Shown here: piece after piece, positions 34,727 through 43,390 of the stretch
How positions within the stretch are numbered: position 1 is the stretch's first letter
How the letters are laid out: each line of letters starts with the position of its first letter
Source: an uncultured Eubacteriales bacterium
Lineage (GTDB): Bacteria > Bacillota > Clostridia > Christensenellales > Aristaeellaceae
Direction of reading: 5' to 3'
DNA length: 48,516 bases
Assembly: GCA_900320085.1 (NCBI GenBank)
Contig: ONRC01000024.1
Coordinates: 1 to 48,516, forward strand
Position numbers and translations under genes: made by a program
The notes under the pieces: model-generated
Seen by the model: the letters and a program-made list of their open reading frames with translations, nothing else
Databases searched by the model: none
What the model was told of the DNA's origin: nothing

Positions 34727-35770
34727 TCAGCCTTTCAATTGTAATATTCCGCTCACGGGGAAATGCACCGTCAGCTCCTCGGCCCGCAGCGCCGCCCATT
34801 CCCGCTTTTCCATTTCCCAGCCGATGGGAACGGCAGGGCTTTTGGCTTCGATGGGGCGCAGCATGACGGTGATGGAAAAGGGATTTTCGATCACTTCCAC
34901 GACCCTGCACCGGTAGGCGTTTTCGCCCTCGCCCGGCCGCACGGAATGCATCCGGATACCCAGGGCGTCGCTTCCCTCTTTCAGCGGCAGGGCCAGCGGA
35001 ATGCCCCAGTCCAGCGCCAGGGCGTGATGATCGTCGATTCGCCGGATGGCGGACACGTTTTTGCAGCCCGTCAGCACGCAGCCGCTCCGGGTGCCGGGAT
35101 CGGAAAACACCTCGTCCCGGCTGCCGATGCGCTCCACGCGGCCACTGTTTACGATCGCCACCCGGTCCGCCATGCGGAAGACCTCGTCCCGGTCATGGGA
35201 AACCAGCAGCACCGTTTTCCCAAAGGAGCGGATCACGGAACGGATTTCCTGCTCCATACGGAAGCGCAAATGGCTGTCCAGGGCGGAGAAGGGCTCGTCC
35301 AGCAGCAGGATGCGGGGCTCGCTCACCAGCATCCGCGCCAGGGCCACGCGCTGCTGCTGCCCGCCGGAAAGCTGATGGGGCAGCCGATCCTTGAAATCCA
35401 TCAGATCAAAAGCCGCCAGCGCGTCCAGCGCCGCCTTTTCCTGGCGGGCGCCTTTCAGGGCACGCCGGGCCCCGCAGCGCACGTTCTGCAGAACCGTCAT
35501 GTGGGGAAACAGGGCGTAATGCTGAAACATCATCCCCACCCGCCGTTCCTGAGGGCTGATGTTGATTCGCCTTTCCGAATCAAACAGCGTCTCCCCGTCC
35601 AGGATGACGCGGCCCCGGTCGGGTTTTTCCACCCCTGCGACGCAGCGCAGCGTCATGCTTTTTCCGCACCCGGAGGCCCCCAGCAGCGCCAGCGTTTCAT
35701 TCCCCGCCTCAAAGGCCATGCGCAGCGTGAATCCCTTGAGGCGTTTTTCGATGTCCACGGTCAGGCTCAA
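34727..35770 (-). CDS. modC: Molybdate ABC transporter ATPase ModC
   Basis: This 347-residue ATPase has Walker A GASGCGKSMT, signature LSGGQQQRVALAR, Walker B ILLLDEPFSALDS and switch H in LLVSHDRDEV. The C-terminal ~120 residues are an accessory regulatory (TOBE-like) domain. It overlaps modB by four bases and precedes moeA. In context it powers molybdate uptake; by sequence alone it could serve another oxyanion, but the ModA/ModB partners settle it. Confidence 0.93.
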   Translation of the reverse strand: MSLTVDIEKRLKGFTLRMAFEAGNETLALLGASGCGKSMTLRCVAGVEKPDRGRVILDGETLFDSERRINISPQERRVGMMFQHYALFPHMTVLQNVRCGARRALKGARQEKAALDALAAFDLMDFKDRLPHQLSGGQQQRVALARMLVSEPRILLLDEPFSALDSHLRFRMEQEIRSVIRSFGKTVLLVSHDRDEVFRMADRVAIVNSGRVERIGSRDEVFSDPGTRSGCVLTGCKNVSAIRRIDDHHALALDWGIPLALPLKEGSDALGIRMHSVRPGEGENAYRCRVVEVIENPFSITVMLRPIEAKSPAVPIGWEMEKREWAALRAEELTVHFPVSGILQLKG

Positions 35771-36438
35771 AGGTTCACCGCCTTTTTCTCTCGTTTCTCA
35801 ATAAAATTCACCGCCAGCAGCACGGCAAAGGAAATGGCGATATTCACCAGCACCCATTTGAGGGCCAGCCCGTCGTCGTTCGTGCGCCACAGCTGATACA
35901 CCGTGGTGGAGATGGTGGCGGTGCGGCCGGGGGTGTATCCGGCGATCATGCTGGTCGCGCCGTATTCGCCCAGCGCCCGGGCGAAGGACAGCACCATGCC
36001 CGCCAGAATACCGGGCCGGCAGGCGGGCAGCCGGATGCGCCAGAAAATGTAGCTGTTGGAAAGGCCCAGGGTCTTGCCCGCGGCGGCCAGCGTTTCATCA
36101 AAGCTCTCAAATGCGCCTCGGCAGGTGCGGTACATCAGCGGGAAAATCACCACCGTGGTGGCGAAAATGGCGGACCACCAGGTCATGGTGAGCCGGATGT
36201 TCCATTGCTCCAGAAAAAACGCGCCAATGGCCCGCCGGGGCCCCAGCACCCGCAGCAGCAAAAAACCCACCACCGTAGGCGGCAGCACCAGCGGCAGGGT
36301 CAGGATCACGTCCAGCACGCCCTTCACCAGCCGGGGCGCTTTGGCGATGTAATACGCCGCCAGGATCCCCAGGAAAAAGATGATCGCCGTGCTGATGCCC
36401 GCGATGCGCAGGGAATTCCATAAGGGAAATAAATCCAC
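35767..36438 (-). CDS. modB: Molybdate ABC transporter permease ModB
   Basis: This 223-residue permease has five or six membrane segments. It contains the LPLVLPPTVVGFLLL stretch typical of ModB/CysT proteins and the EAA loop AAAGKTLGLSNSYIFWRIRLP. It also has FARALGEYGAT, found in molybdate and sulfate permeases. The length is normal. It lies between modA and modC, sharing four bases with modC. The start ATG 36438 has a weak AAGGAGAAGT-type site upstream. Confidence 0.95.
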   Translation of the reverse strand: MDLFPLWNSLRIAGISTAIIFFLGILAAYYIAKAPRLVKGVLDVILTLPLVLPPTVVGFLLLRVLGPRRAIGAFFLEQWNIRLTMTWWSAIFATTVVIFPLMYRTCRGAFESFDETLAAAGKTLGLSNSYIFWRIRLPACRPGILAGMVLSFARALGEYGATSMIAGYTPGRTATISTTVYQLWRTNDDGLALKWVLVNIAISFAVLLAVNFIEKREKKAVNL

Positions 36439-36532
36439 GTTGACTTCTCCTTAAACGTTGGATGCTGTTCAGAAACAATAACGCCCCGGTATGCCCAGCG
36501 GAGAGGATGGCGCTCCGCGGGACAGCGTGGCA

Positions 36533-37360
36533 TTATTCACTCAGGGGAGAGAAACCCACGGCGGCGAATACGGTGCTGGCTTCGGGGCTGGTGAGGAAGG
36601 CCAGGAAATCCTTGGCCGCTTCTTCATTCCTGGTGATGTTCAGCACGGCGGCGGGGTAGATCACCTGGCCGCACATGTCCTTCGTGGCGGTGTCCACCAC
36701 CGTCAGCTTGGCGGAGAAAGCGTCGGTGGCGTAAATGATACCGCAGTCCACTGCCGCTTCGGAAACCTGGGTGGTCACTTCCTTCACGTTGCTGCCGTAG
36801 GTGACGACGCCGCGCCGGGCCAGGTCGTTTTCATCCAGCCCATAGAAAGCGAAAATCTTCTGGGTGTACTGGCCCACCGGCACGTCGCTGTTGCCCATGG
36901 CCAGGAGCAATGTACCGGCCTTCAGGCCCTCCACCAGGTCGGCGTAGCTCTGGATGTTCTTGGGGTTGCCTTCCGGCACGGCCAGGGCTACCTTGTTTTC
37001 CAGCAGATTGATGCGGGTGCCTTGGAGAACGAAGTCCAGCCCGGCGGTGTTCACGGCGGGGTCGGCGGCGATGTCCAGCTGGTTCATCTGCTTGGGCGCG
37101 GCGGAAATAAACACATCGCATTCCGCGCCGTTTTCGATCTGGGTTTTCAGGGTGCCGGAGGAATCGAAGTTGTAGGTGATGGTCACGTTGGGATGGGCCG
37201 CCTCGTAGACGGCTTTCAGCTCGGTGAGCGTTTCGGTCATGGACGCGGCAGCGAACACGATCAGCTCCACCGGTTCCTTCGCTTCTTCGGCCACGGCGCA
37301 GCCGACGGCCAGCAGCAGGGCCAGCAGCGCACACAGGATGGATCTCAGGGCTTTTTGCAT
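36533..37360 (-). CDS. modA: Molybdate-binding protein ModA
   Basis: This 275-residue extracytoplasmic protein captures molybdate (or tungstate). Residues 1-24 are a signal peptide. It offers both a cysteine (LLAVGC) and an A-V-A cleavage site just after, so lipid anchoring is uncertain. The mature start VELIVFAAASMTETL carries the oxyanion-binding serine region, and TYNFDSSGTLKTQI carries the second. Later segments include GIIYATDA. GGAGAGGAAG precedes ATG 37360. It is first in the mod-moa operon, behind a ~340-base leader with apparent riboswitches. Confidence 0.94.
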   Translation of the reverse strand: MQKALRSILCALLALLLAVGCAVAEEAKEPVELIVFAAASMTETLTELKAVYEAAHPNVTITYNFDSSGTLKTQIENGAECDVFISAAPKQMNQLDIAADPAVNTAGLDFVLQGTRINLLENKVALAVPEGNPKNIQSYADLVEGLKAGTLLLAMGNSDVPVGQYTQKIFAFYGLDENDLARRGVVTYGSNVKEVTTQVSEAAVDCGIIYATDAFSAKLTVVDTATKDMCGQVIYPAAVLNITRNEEAAKDFLAFLTSPEASTVFAAVGFSPLSE

Positions 37361-37427
37361 GATACTTCCTCTCCTTTTTTTTAGTCTTCCGGAAAACGGA
37401 GGGATCACAAACAAGCCGCCATCCAGG

Positions 37428-37507
37428 CTGCGTGCCGCCGCCGTCTCCTTTCCAAAAGGGAGGCTGCGCCGTTTCCAGCGTCAACCCTATGCGGAGCGCG
37501 GCCGGGC
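37428..37507 (-). ncRNA. Probable Moco riboswitch aptamer 2 (proximal to modA)
   Basis: On the minus strand this reads CCGCGCTCCGC, AGGGTTGACG, the hairpin GCTGGAAACGGC, then GCCTCCCTTTTGGAAAGGAGAC and GGCGG (quoted blocks are consecutive). The block GCCTCCC...GGAAAGG followed by AC and GGC matches what I remember of the E. coli moaA leader, the type example of the Moco RNA. Position before a mod-moa operon fits. No T-run follows, so this copy may act on translation: a GGAGAGG site lies ~50 bases on. The compact GAAA-capped middle hairpin may mean the variant lacking P3, which has been suggested to read the tungsten cofactor. Confidence 0.65.
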
Positions 37508-37514
37508 TTTCATG

Positions 37515-37546
37515 AAAAAAGCCCGCGCACCCAAAAAGGCACGCGG
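37515..37546 (-). terminator. Leader terminator 2, between the two aptamers
   Basis: On the minus strand CCGCGTGCC and GGTGCGCGG pair across TTTTTG, with two G-T pairs, and a run of six T follows after GC. A second hairpin, GGGCTTT/AAAGCCC, overlaps its end. It lies downstream of aptamer 1 and upstream of aptamer 2. Confidence 0.6.
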
Positions 37547-37548
37547 AC

Positions 37549-37572
37549 AAAAAAGGCTTATGCAAACAAGCC
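37549..37572 (-). terminator. Leader terminator 1, directly after aptamer 1
   Basis: On the minus strand GGCTT-GTTTGCAT-AAGCC is followed by TTTTTT. The short stem and perfect T-run directly behind aptamer 1 look like its expression platform. Cofactor binding would be expected to favour it and so lower expression. Confidence 0.65.
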
Positions 37573-37574
37573 CC

Positions 37575-37660
37575 CTCGTTCACGTCTCCTTTTCAAATGC
37601 GGAAGGCAGGGCCGTTTCCAGCCTTACCCTGAACCGGATGCTCCGGCGCGGCCCAGGCTC
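37575..37660 (-). ncRNA. Probable Moco riboswitch aptamer 1 (distal)
   Basis: On the minus strand, CCGCGCCGGAGCATCCGG and CAGGGTAAG precede GCTGGAAACGGCC, CTGCCTTCCGCATTTGAAAA and GGAGACGTG. The blocks occur in the same order and spacing as in aptamer 2. The stretch GCCTTCCGCATTTG resembles GCCTCCCGTATCTG of the E. coli moaA leader as I remember it. Terminator 1 follows at once. The edges are approximate; a covariance-model search would fix them. Confidence 0.62.
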
Positions 37661-37701
37661 CATAGCGTTCGCCACAGGAACGGGGGCTCGAAGACAATTT
37701 C

Positions 37702-37732
37702 ATTATGTCATATCTGGCGGCTTTTTGTCAAG
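37702..37732 (-). promoter_or_regulatory. Promoter of the mod-moa operon
   Basis: On the minus strand a consensus TTGACA (37727-37732) precedes CATAAT (37702-37707) with a 19-base spacer; GACATA would give 17. It lies 42 bases upstream of aptamer 1, so both aptamers would be in the transcript. Confidence 0.55.
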
Positions 37733-37796
37733 CAATATGCAAAAAATGAGGATTTGAGCGTTTCGTCTGCGTTGGCGGGAAACGGCGGGCGTCTGC

Positions 37797-38627
37797 TTAT
37801 GAAATGTTTCGGTAAGCTCTCGGAGTTACGCCATACTTCCTTTTAAAGGAGTCCTTGAAATAGTTGCTGTCGGAAAACCCGCAGCGCAGGGCGATGGTGG
37901 TGATGGAATCAGAGGTGGAAACCAGTTCCTGGGCGGCGTGCTGCAACCGGACGAACACAATGTATTCATGCAGGCCGATGCCGGTGGCGGCGCGGAATTT
38001 GCGGCTCAGATAGTTGGGGCTGAAGCCCGCGGCCCGGGCCACGTCGGCGCTGGTGATGGGCTCCATATAGTTTTGACAGATATACCGAGCCGCCTGCAAA
38101 ATCTGCTGGTCGGTGGTGTGAAGTTCCGTAGGCGGCTCAAACAGAAAAGCGCACACGCGGCTGCACAGCAACAGCAGCGACAGCAAATGGGTTTTCAGCA
38201 TCAAAGCGGAACGCTCGTCCGCGATTTTTTCTTCCGCCGTCATGCTTTTTAAGATTCCGTTTATCTGGACGCGGCAAGCCTTCGGCGCCTGAAAAACGGC
38301 TGTTTCAGAAAAAAAGCGTGTGGGCTGGGGCATATATTTGCGCACATCCTCCGGGACATCCTCCCTTCGGAACAGAACCACCGTGCGGCGGCAGGACCCG
38401 AACACATACCGGGTGTAATGCAGCGCCATGGGCGGCACCAGAATGAAATCCCCGGGATGCAGATCGAAGATGTGCTCGTCGATCAGGAACCGGCAATCGC
38501 CGCTTTCCACGTAAAACAGCTCATAGCAGCTGTGGCAGTGGTGGCCTTTCATGATAAAATCCTGATCCCGCAGCTTGGTTTCGGCGTGAACGCCGTCCGT
38601 GCCGTGGGTGGGAACGCGGGCGGGCAT
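37797..38627 (-). CDS. AraC-family regulator
   Basis: This 276-residue regulator has an N-terminal cupin sensor with CHSCYELFYVESGDCRF and LHPGDFILVPP, and a C-terminal double helix-turn-helix with ARAAGFSPNYLSRKFRAATG and RCGFSDSNYFKDSFKRKYGVTPRAYR. Such proteins usually activate nearby genes in response to a sugar or other small molecule. It is divergent from the ABC exporter pair, which is its likeliest target. AGGAGG precedes ATG 38627. It also ends 64 bases beyond the mod promoter, but that operon has its own riboswitch control. Confidence 0.9.
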   Translation of the reverse strand: MPARVPTHGTDGVHAETKLRDQDFIMKGHHCHSCYELFYVESGDCRFLIDEHIFDLHPGDFILVPPMALHYTRYVFGSCRRTVVLFRREDVPEDVRKYMPQPTRFFSETAVFQAPKACRVQINGILKSMTAEEKIADERSALMLKTHLLSLLLLCSRVCAFLFEPPTELHTTDQQILQAARYICQNYMEPITSADVARAAGFSPNYLSRKFRAATGIGLHEYIVFVRLQHAAQELVSTSDSITTIALRCGFSDSNYFKDSFKRKYGVTPRAYRNIS

Positions 38628-38671
38628 GATCTTCCGCCTCCTTTCTGTTGAAAAATCAGTATTATAATCAT

Positions 38672-38700
38672 ATATTAGCAATTTATCAGCGGAAAATCAA
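38672..38700 (-). promoter_or_regulatory. Promoter of the AraC-family gene
   Basis: On the minus strand TTGATT (38695-38700) and TAATAT (38672-38677) are 17 bases apart, 44 bases before the start codon. Confidence 0.5.
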
Positions 38701-38702
38701 GA

Positions 38703-38750
38703 AAAACTGTTTTACAATAGGAAGCCAGCAAAACAGTTTTTTGTTTTGCT
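38703..38750. promoter_or_regulatory. Candidate operator repeats upstream of the ABC exporter
   Basis: AAAACTGTTTT (38703-38713) is followed by AAAACAGTTTT (38731-38741), its reverse complement. The second lies inside the perfect inverted repeat AGCAAAAC/GTTTTGCT (38727-38750). The position between the divergent AraC and exporter genes fits a regulator site. Confidence 0.35.
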
Positions 38751-38780
38751 CATTTCCTTCCATCAAAGGAGAAACGCATC

Positions 38781-40523
38781 ATGCGAAAACAAATCGCCTG
38801 GCTGTGGGAGAACATGGACGCTCCCTTCCGCCGCCGTCACATCATCGCCCTGTGCATCAGCGCGTTTACCTGCCTTTTGCTGCTGGTGAACCCCGCCCTG
38901 TCCCAACGCCTGATCGACGATGTGATCATGGCCCAGAACCCGGAACCCCTGCTGCCCATCCTGGCGGTGATGCTGGTGGTGAAGCTGGGGCGGGAAGGGC
39001 TGCGGTACATGATGGTCATTTTTCTGGAAACGGACTCCCAGAATGTGATTTTCAACCTGCGCCGCCGCCTGTTTGCAAAAATGCAGTACAACGACATGCG
39101 CTTTTTCGACAGCCACCGCACCGGCGACCTGATGACACGCATGAGCGCCGACCTGGACTGGTGCCGCCATTTTTTGAGCTATATTGATTTCCATATCCTG
39201 GATGCTGTGTGCACCTTCGTGTTTGCTACGGTGTATCTGACGATCGTGAATTGGAAGCTGACCCTGCTGCTCATCGCCATCACCCCGGTGCTGCTCATTA
39301 TCACCAAGCTGTTTTCCAAGCATGTGCGGCCCCGGTTCGTGTTCATGCGGGAAAAGCTGAGCGAAATGAACACCGCCGCCCAGGAAAACATCGCGGGCAA
39401 CCGGGTGGTGAAGGCCTTCGCCCGGGAAGAATACGAAAAGGAACGCTTCGAGCAGCGGAACCACGCCTTCATGGACAGCCATCTGCGCATCAACAAGCTG
39501 TGGCTCACCTTCTTCCCCATGATCGAGCTGCTGGTCAACGCCATCCAGCTGGTCACGGTGTTCGTGGGCGGCCTGTTCATCATCAACGGCGAACTGACCC
39601 CCGGCCAGCTGGCGATCTTTACGGGCCTGAGCTGGGCGGTTTCCAACCCCATGCGGGAGCTGGGCAACCTGATCAACGACCTGCAAAGGTTCTCCACCTC
39701 CGCCGCCAAGGTGATGGAGCTGCACTACGGCAAGCCGGAAATCGTGGACGCCCCCGATGCTGTGGAGCATGGCCGGATGAAGGGCCAGATCGAATTCGAT
39801 CATGTGTCCTTTAAGATCGACAGCAAACCCATCCTGGAGGACGTTTCCTTCTCCGTCCAGCCCGGCCAGACCGTGGCGGTCATGGGCCCCACCGGCGGCG
39901 GCAAGACCACCCTGATTCATCTGCTGGCCCGGTTCTATGACGTGACGGAGGGCGAGATCCGGGTGGACGGCTGCGACGTGAAGCTGTGGAAATTAAAGCA
40001 GCTGCGGGGCGGCATCGGCACCGCCACCCAGGATGTGTTCCTCTTTTCCGACACCGTGGAGGGCAACGTGGCCTTCGGCAATCAGGAGCTGACGATTGAG
40101 GAAGTCAAGGACTTTGCCCGCCGGGCGGACGCGGCGGAGTTTGTGGAAAAGCTGCCCGAAGGCTACGACACCATCATCGGCGAGCGCGGCGTGGGCCTCT
40201 CCGGCGGCCAGCGGCAGCGCATCGCCCTGGCCCGTGCCTTGGCGGTCCGCCCCAGTATCCTGGTCATGGACGACACCACCTCCGCTGTGGACAGCGAAAC
40301 GGAGCAGTACATTCAGGAGCAGCTTCGCAATCTGCCCTTTGACTGCACCAAGTTCATCATCGCCCAGCGCATTTCCTCCATGCGGGACGCCGACCTGATC
40401 CTGGTTTTGCAGGACGGCAAAATCACCGAAAGCGGCACCCACAAGGAGCTGCTGGAAAAGCGGGGCTATTATTGGCAGACTTATTGCCTGCAATACGGCA
40501 TTCCTATGAAGGAGGCGGTGTGA
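38781..40523 (+). CDS. ABC exporter half-transporter with degenerate catalytic site
   Basis: This 580-residue protein has six membrane helices followed by an ATPase domain, the MsbA/LmrA exporter layout. Walker A is GPTGGGKTTL, the signature LSGGQRQRIALAR is canonical, but Walker B reads VMDDTTSAVD, with aspartate where the catalytic glutamate should be. Its partner, one base downstream, has the glutamate but an altered signature. That is the pattern of heterodimeric exporters such as TM287/288 or LmrCD, with one active and one degenerate site. Substrates are probably drugs, lipids or peptides. AAGGAGAAACGCATC precedes the start. Confidence 0.92.
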   Translation: MRKQIAWLWENMDAPFRRRHIIALCISAFTCLLLLVNPALSQRLIDDVIMAQNPEPLLPILAVMLVVKLGREGLRYMMVIFLETDSQNVIFNLRRRLFAKMQYNDMRFFDSHRTGDLMTRMSADLDWCRHFLSYIDFHILDAVCTFVFATVYLTIVNWKLTLLLIAITPVLLIITKLFSKHVRPRFVFMREKLSEMNTAAQENIAGNRVVKAFAREEYEKERFEQRNHAFMDSHLRINKLWLTFFPMIELLVNAIQLVTVFVGGLFIINGELTPGQLAIFTGLSWAVSNPMRELGNLINDLQRFSTSAAKVMELHYGKPEIVDAPDAVEHGRMKGQIEFDHVSFKIDSKPILEDVSFSVQPGQTVAVMGPTGGGKTTLIHLLARFYDVTEGEIRVDGCDVKLWKLKQLRGGIGTATQDVFLFSDTVEGNVAFGNQELTIEEVKDFARRADAAEFVEKLPEGYDTIIGERGVGLSGGQRQRIALARALAVRPSILVMDDTTSAVDSETEQYIQEQLRNLPFDCTKFIIAQRISSMRDADLILVLQDGKITESGTHKELLEKRGYYWQTYCLQYGIPMKEAV

Positions 40524-40524
40524 G

Positions 40525-42324
40525 ATGGCGCGCAATAAATTCGACGTGGACGAGCGGCTGGAATCGCCCTTTCGCTGGGAGCATCTGAAACGCGCGGGCC
40601 GATCCATTGCCAAGCATAAATATAAGATGCTTTTGTCGCTGGTTCTGAGCGCCCTGGCCAGCGTGGCGACGCTGTACATTCCCAAGATCACCCAGTGGGT
40701 GCTGGACGAGGCGGTGCCCAATAAAGACGCCGCCATGATCGGCAGAATGGCGCTTTTGTTCGTGGGCGTCATTTCCCTGAGCATCGTGTTCACCGTGATC
40801 CGGTCCCGTATGATGGCCCACGTGAGCCAGGAAATCATTTACGATATCCGCAGCGATCTGTTCGCCCACCTGCAAAAGCTGCCCTTCAACTATTACGACA
40901 GCCGGCCCGCGGGCAAGATCCTGGTGCGCGTGATCAACTATGTGAACTCGGTGTCGGATATTCTGTCCAACGGCATCATCAACATGATCATGGACATCAT
41001 CAACCTGGTGTTCATCCTGGTGTTCATGTATTCCACCGACGCCACCCTGGCCACGGTGATCGTGGCGGGGCTGCCCATCTTCGTGAGCATCATCATTCTG
41101 ATCAAGCCCCGCCAGCGCAAAGCCTGGCAGAACCAGAGCAACAAAAACAGCAACTACAACGCCTACCTGGCCGAATCCATCGACGGCGTGCGGGTGAGCC
41201 AGCTCTTTGTCCGGCAGGAGGTCAACATCTCTATCATGGAGCGCCTGGCCACCGCCTGCCGTCAGGCCTGGCTGCGAGCAGTAAAGATCAGCAACTGCGT
41301 GTGGCTGTCCTCCGAAACCATGACCCAGCTGGTGCTGACCTTCCTGTATATCGCGGGTGTGTACTGGATGGGGGGCGGCAGGATGGTGTCCTTCGGCGTG
41401 ATCCTGGCCATGGGCCAGTATGTCAGCCGCTTCTGGCAGCCCATCACCAACCTGGCGAACATCTACAATTCCTTCGTCAACAACATCGCCTACCTGGAAC
41501 GCATCTTTGAAACCATGGACGAGCCGGTGGTGGTGGACGACGCGCCGGACGCGGAAACCCTGCCCGAAATCAGCGGCGAGGTGGACTTTGAGGACGTGAC
41601 CTTCGCGTATGAGGAAGGCGTCAACGTGCTGGAGCATATGAACCTGCATGTGAACGCGGGGGAGAGCATCGCCCTGGTGGGCCCTACCGGCGCGGGCAAG
41701 AGCACGGTCATCAACACCCTGTGCCGGTTCTATAACCTGAACGGCGGCAGGATCCTGCTGCACGATCAAAACGGCGGTGTGCACGACATCAGCAAAGTGA
41801 CGCTGCATTCCCTGCGTTCGCAGCTTGGCATCATGCTCCAGGACAGCTTCATCTTTTCAGGAACCCTGATGGACAACATCCGCTATGGCCGCCTGGACGC
41901 CACCGACGCGGAGGTGAAGGAAGCCGCCCGGCGCGTGCGGGCGGATGAACTGATCCGCAAAATGCCCAAGGGGTATCAGACCGAAATCAAGGAGCGGGGC
42001 AGCAACTTGAGCCAGGGTGAGCGGCAATTGGTGGCCTTTGCCAGAACACTGCTTTCTAACCCTGCCATTTTGATTCTGGACGAGGCCACCTCCTCCATCG
42101 ACACCCAGACCGAAAAGCTCTTGCAGGAGGGCATCGCCGAAATGCTCAAGGGCCGCACCAGCATCATCGTGGCGCACCGCCTGTCCACCATCAAGAACTG
42201 CGATAAGATCCTGTATATCAGCCACAAGGGCATCGCCGAAATGGGCAGCCACGAAGAGCTGATGCAAAAACGCGGGCTGTATTACCAATTGTACACCGCC
42301 CAGGTGCAGGAAGAAGCGGCATAA
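40525..42324 (+). CDS. ABC exporter half-transporter, partner subunit
   Basis: This 599-residue second half has six membrane helices and an ATPase domain with Walker A GPTGAGKSTV, Walker B ILILDEATSSID including the catalytic glutamate, and switch histidine in IIVAHRLST. The signature is LSQGERQLVAFAR, where the usual second G is Q. In a dimer this altered signature faces the degenerate Walker B of the first subunit, so both defects fall in the same ATP site. The start codon lies one base after the first gene's stop, inside a GGAGG context, so production is coupled. Confidence 0.93.
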   Translation: MARNKFDVDERLESPFRWEHLKRAGRSIAKHKYKMLLSLVLSALASVATLYIPKITQWVLDEAVPNKDAAMIGRMALLFVGVISLSIVFTVIRSRMMAHVSQEIIYDIRSDLFAHLQKLPFNYYDSRPAGKILVRVINYVNSVSDILSNGIINMIMDIINLVFILVFMYSTDATLATVIVAGLPIFVSIIILIKPRQRKAWQNQSNKNSNYNAYLAESIDGVRVSQLFVRQEVNISIMERLATACRQAWLRAVKISNCVWLSSETMTQLVLTFLYIAGVYWMGGGRMVSFGVILAMGQYVSRFWQPITNLANIYNSFVNNIAYLERIFETMDEPVVVDDAPDAETLPEISGEVDFEDVTFAYEEGVNVLEHMNLHVNAGESIALVGPTGAGKSTVINTLCRFYNLNGGRILLHDQNGGVHDISKVTLHSLRSQLGIMLQDSFIFSGTLMDNIRYGRLDATDAEVKEAARRVRADELIRKMPKGYQTEIKERGSNLSQGERQLVAFARTLLSNPAILILDEATSSIDTQTEKLLQEGIAEMLKGRTSIIVAHRLSTIKNCDKILYISHKGIAEMGSHEELMQKRGLYYQLYTAQVQEEAA

Positions 42325-42345
42325 ACAATTCCTTTACTACAACAA

Positions 42346-42388
42346 AATCCCCCTGGCGGAAGCATCTGCCGGGGGGATTCTCTTTTTT
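42346..42388 (+). terminator. Terminator of the ABC exporter operon
   Basis: AATCCCCC and GGGGGGATT enclose a stem with GGC/GCC pairs, followed by CTCTTTTTT. It lies between the convergent exporter and AraC genes and reaches the AraC stop codon. Confidence 0.75.
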
Positions 42389-43310
42389 AGAAAATGGACT
42401 TATCAGGCTGCGTGGCCGGCGTTGCGCTGTAAATCGCGCGGTACTGGGAGGGCGTGCAGTTTTTATGCTGCCTGAAAATGCGGTTGAAGGTCGCCATACT
42501 GCCAAAGCCCGAGGAATGGGCGATCTCGCGGATGGATTGATCGGTACGCACCAGCAGGTTCAACGCCACGTTCAGCCGTTTCCGGGTGAGGTATTCTGAA
42601 AAGGAGATGCCCGAAAACTGCTTGAACATCCGGGAGAAATAGTACTTGGAGAAGCCCGCGAACAGCGCCGCGTCCTCCAGGGACATTTCGTCCATGTAAT
42701 GCTCGTTGATGTAGGTGATGGCGCTGTTCATGATCGCCGGGTCGATGCTGTGCTGGGACACGTGCTGGGGCCCGGCAGTTTCCAGATAGTGACGTCCCAG
42801 CAGTGCGTACATTTGCAGCAGGTAGGAATAGCACTCCGTGTTCCACAGCAGATCTTTGCGGAGATAGCATGCCACCGCCTGTTCCAGCAATTTCACCACC
42901 GGGCCGCAAAGCGGATGGTCGGCGCGCAGATAAATCGGCTGCTGCATCATGGCGCTGACGCTTGGAATATCCCGCAGGCTGAGCAGGGGGTTGGGCTCAA
43001 ACAGCAGCAGATATCGCTGCGTTTCCGCCGACTCCGTCAGGGAGTGCATACAGCCGGAGGGCAAAATCAGGATTTCCCCCGGCTGGACGCGGAACACCTG
43101 GTCCTGCAATTGATACACCACCATGCCGCGGTGCGGCATAATGATTTCAATGGCGGAATGGCTGTGGTTGTCGTAATGGCTGGATACGTCGGAAGCCCAC
43201 ACCCGGATAGAAGAATGCTCCAGGTAGGTGATATACTCCTGGTGTCCCTGCAGGATGCGGAACCCATCCGGGAAACGGCTTTTGAATTCGTTGGTGTGCA
43301 ATTCGGACAT
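42387..43310 (-). CDS. AraC-family regulator
   Basis: This 307-residue regulator has an N-terminal cupin-like sensor with SHYDNHSHSAIEIIMPHRG and VQPGEILILPSG, and a C-terminal pair of helix-turn-helix motifs: LFAGFSKYYFSRMFKQFSG and HSSGFGSMATFNRIFRQHKNCTPSQYR. It is only distantly like the AraC protein at 37797. It converges on the exporter operon. Upstream lies a 576-bp gap, then the potB operon on the opposite strand, which it could control. ATG 43310 is the first conserved start, although GGAGG lies a rather long 14 bases upstream. Confidence 0.9.
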   Translation of the reverse strand: MSELHTNEFKSRFPDGFRILQGHQEYITYLEHSSIRVWASDVSSHYDNHSHSAIEIIMPHRGMVVYQLQDQVFRVQPGEILILPSGCMHSLTESAETQRYLLLFEPNPLLSLRDIPSVSAMMQQPIYLRADHPLCGPVVKLLEQAVACYLRKDLLWNTECYSYLLQMYALLGRHYLETAGPQHVSQHSIDPAIMNSAITYINEHYMDEMSLEDAALFAGFSKYYFSRMFKQFSGISFSEYLTRKRLNVALNLLVRTDQSIREIAHSSGFGSMATFNRIFRQHKNCTPSQYRAIYSATPATQPDKSIF

Positions 43311-43390
43311 AGGCGGCCTTCTTCCTCCTTTCACCGGCGGTGACGGACGGCATCACCTTTTACGCCGCCCACCGCTATGCCGGTGACAAA

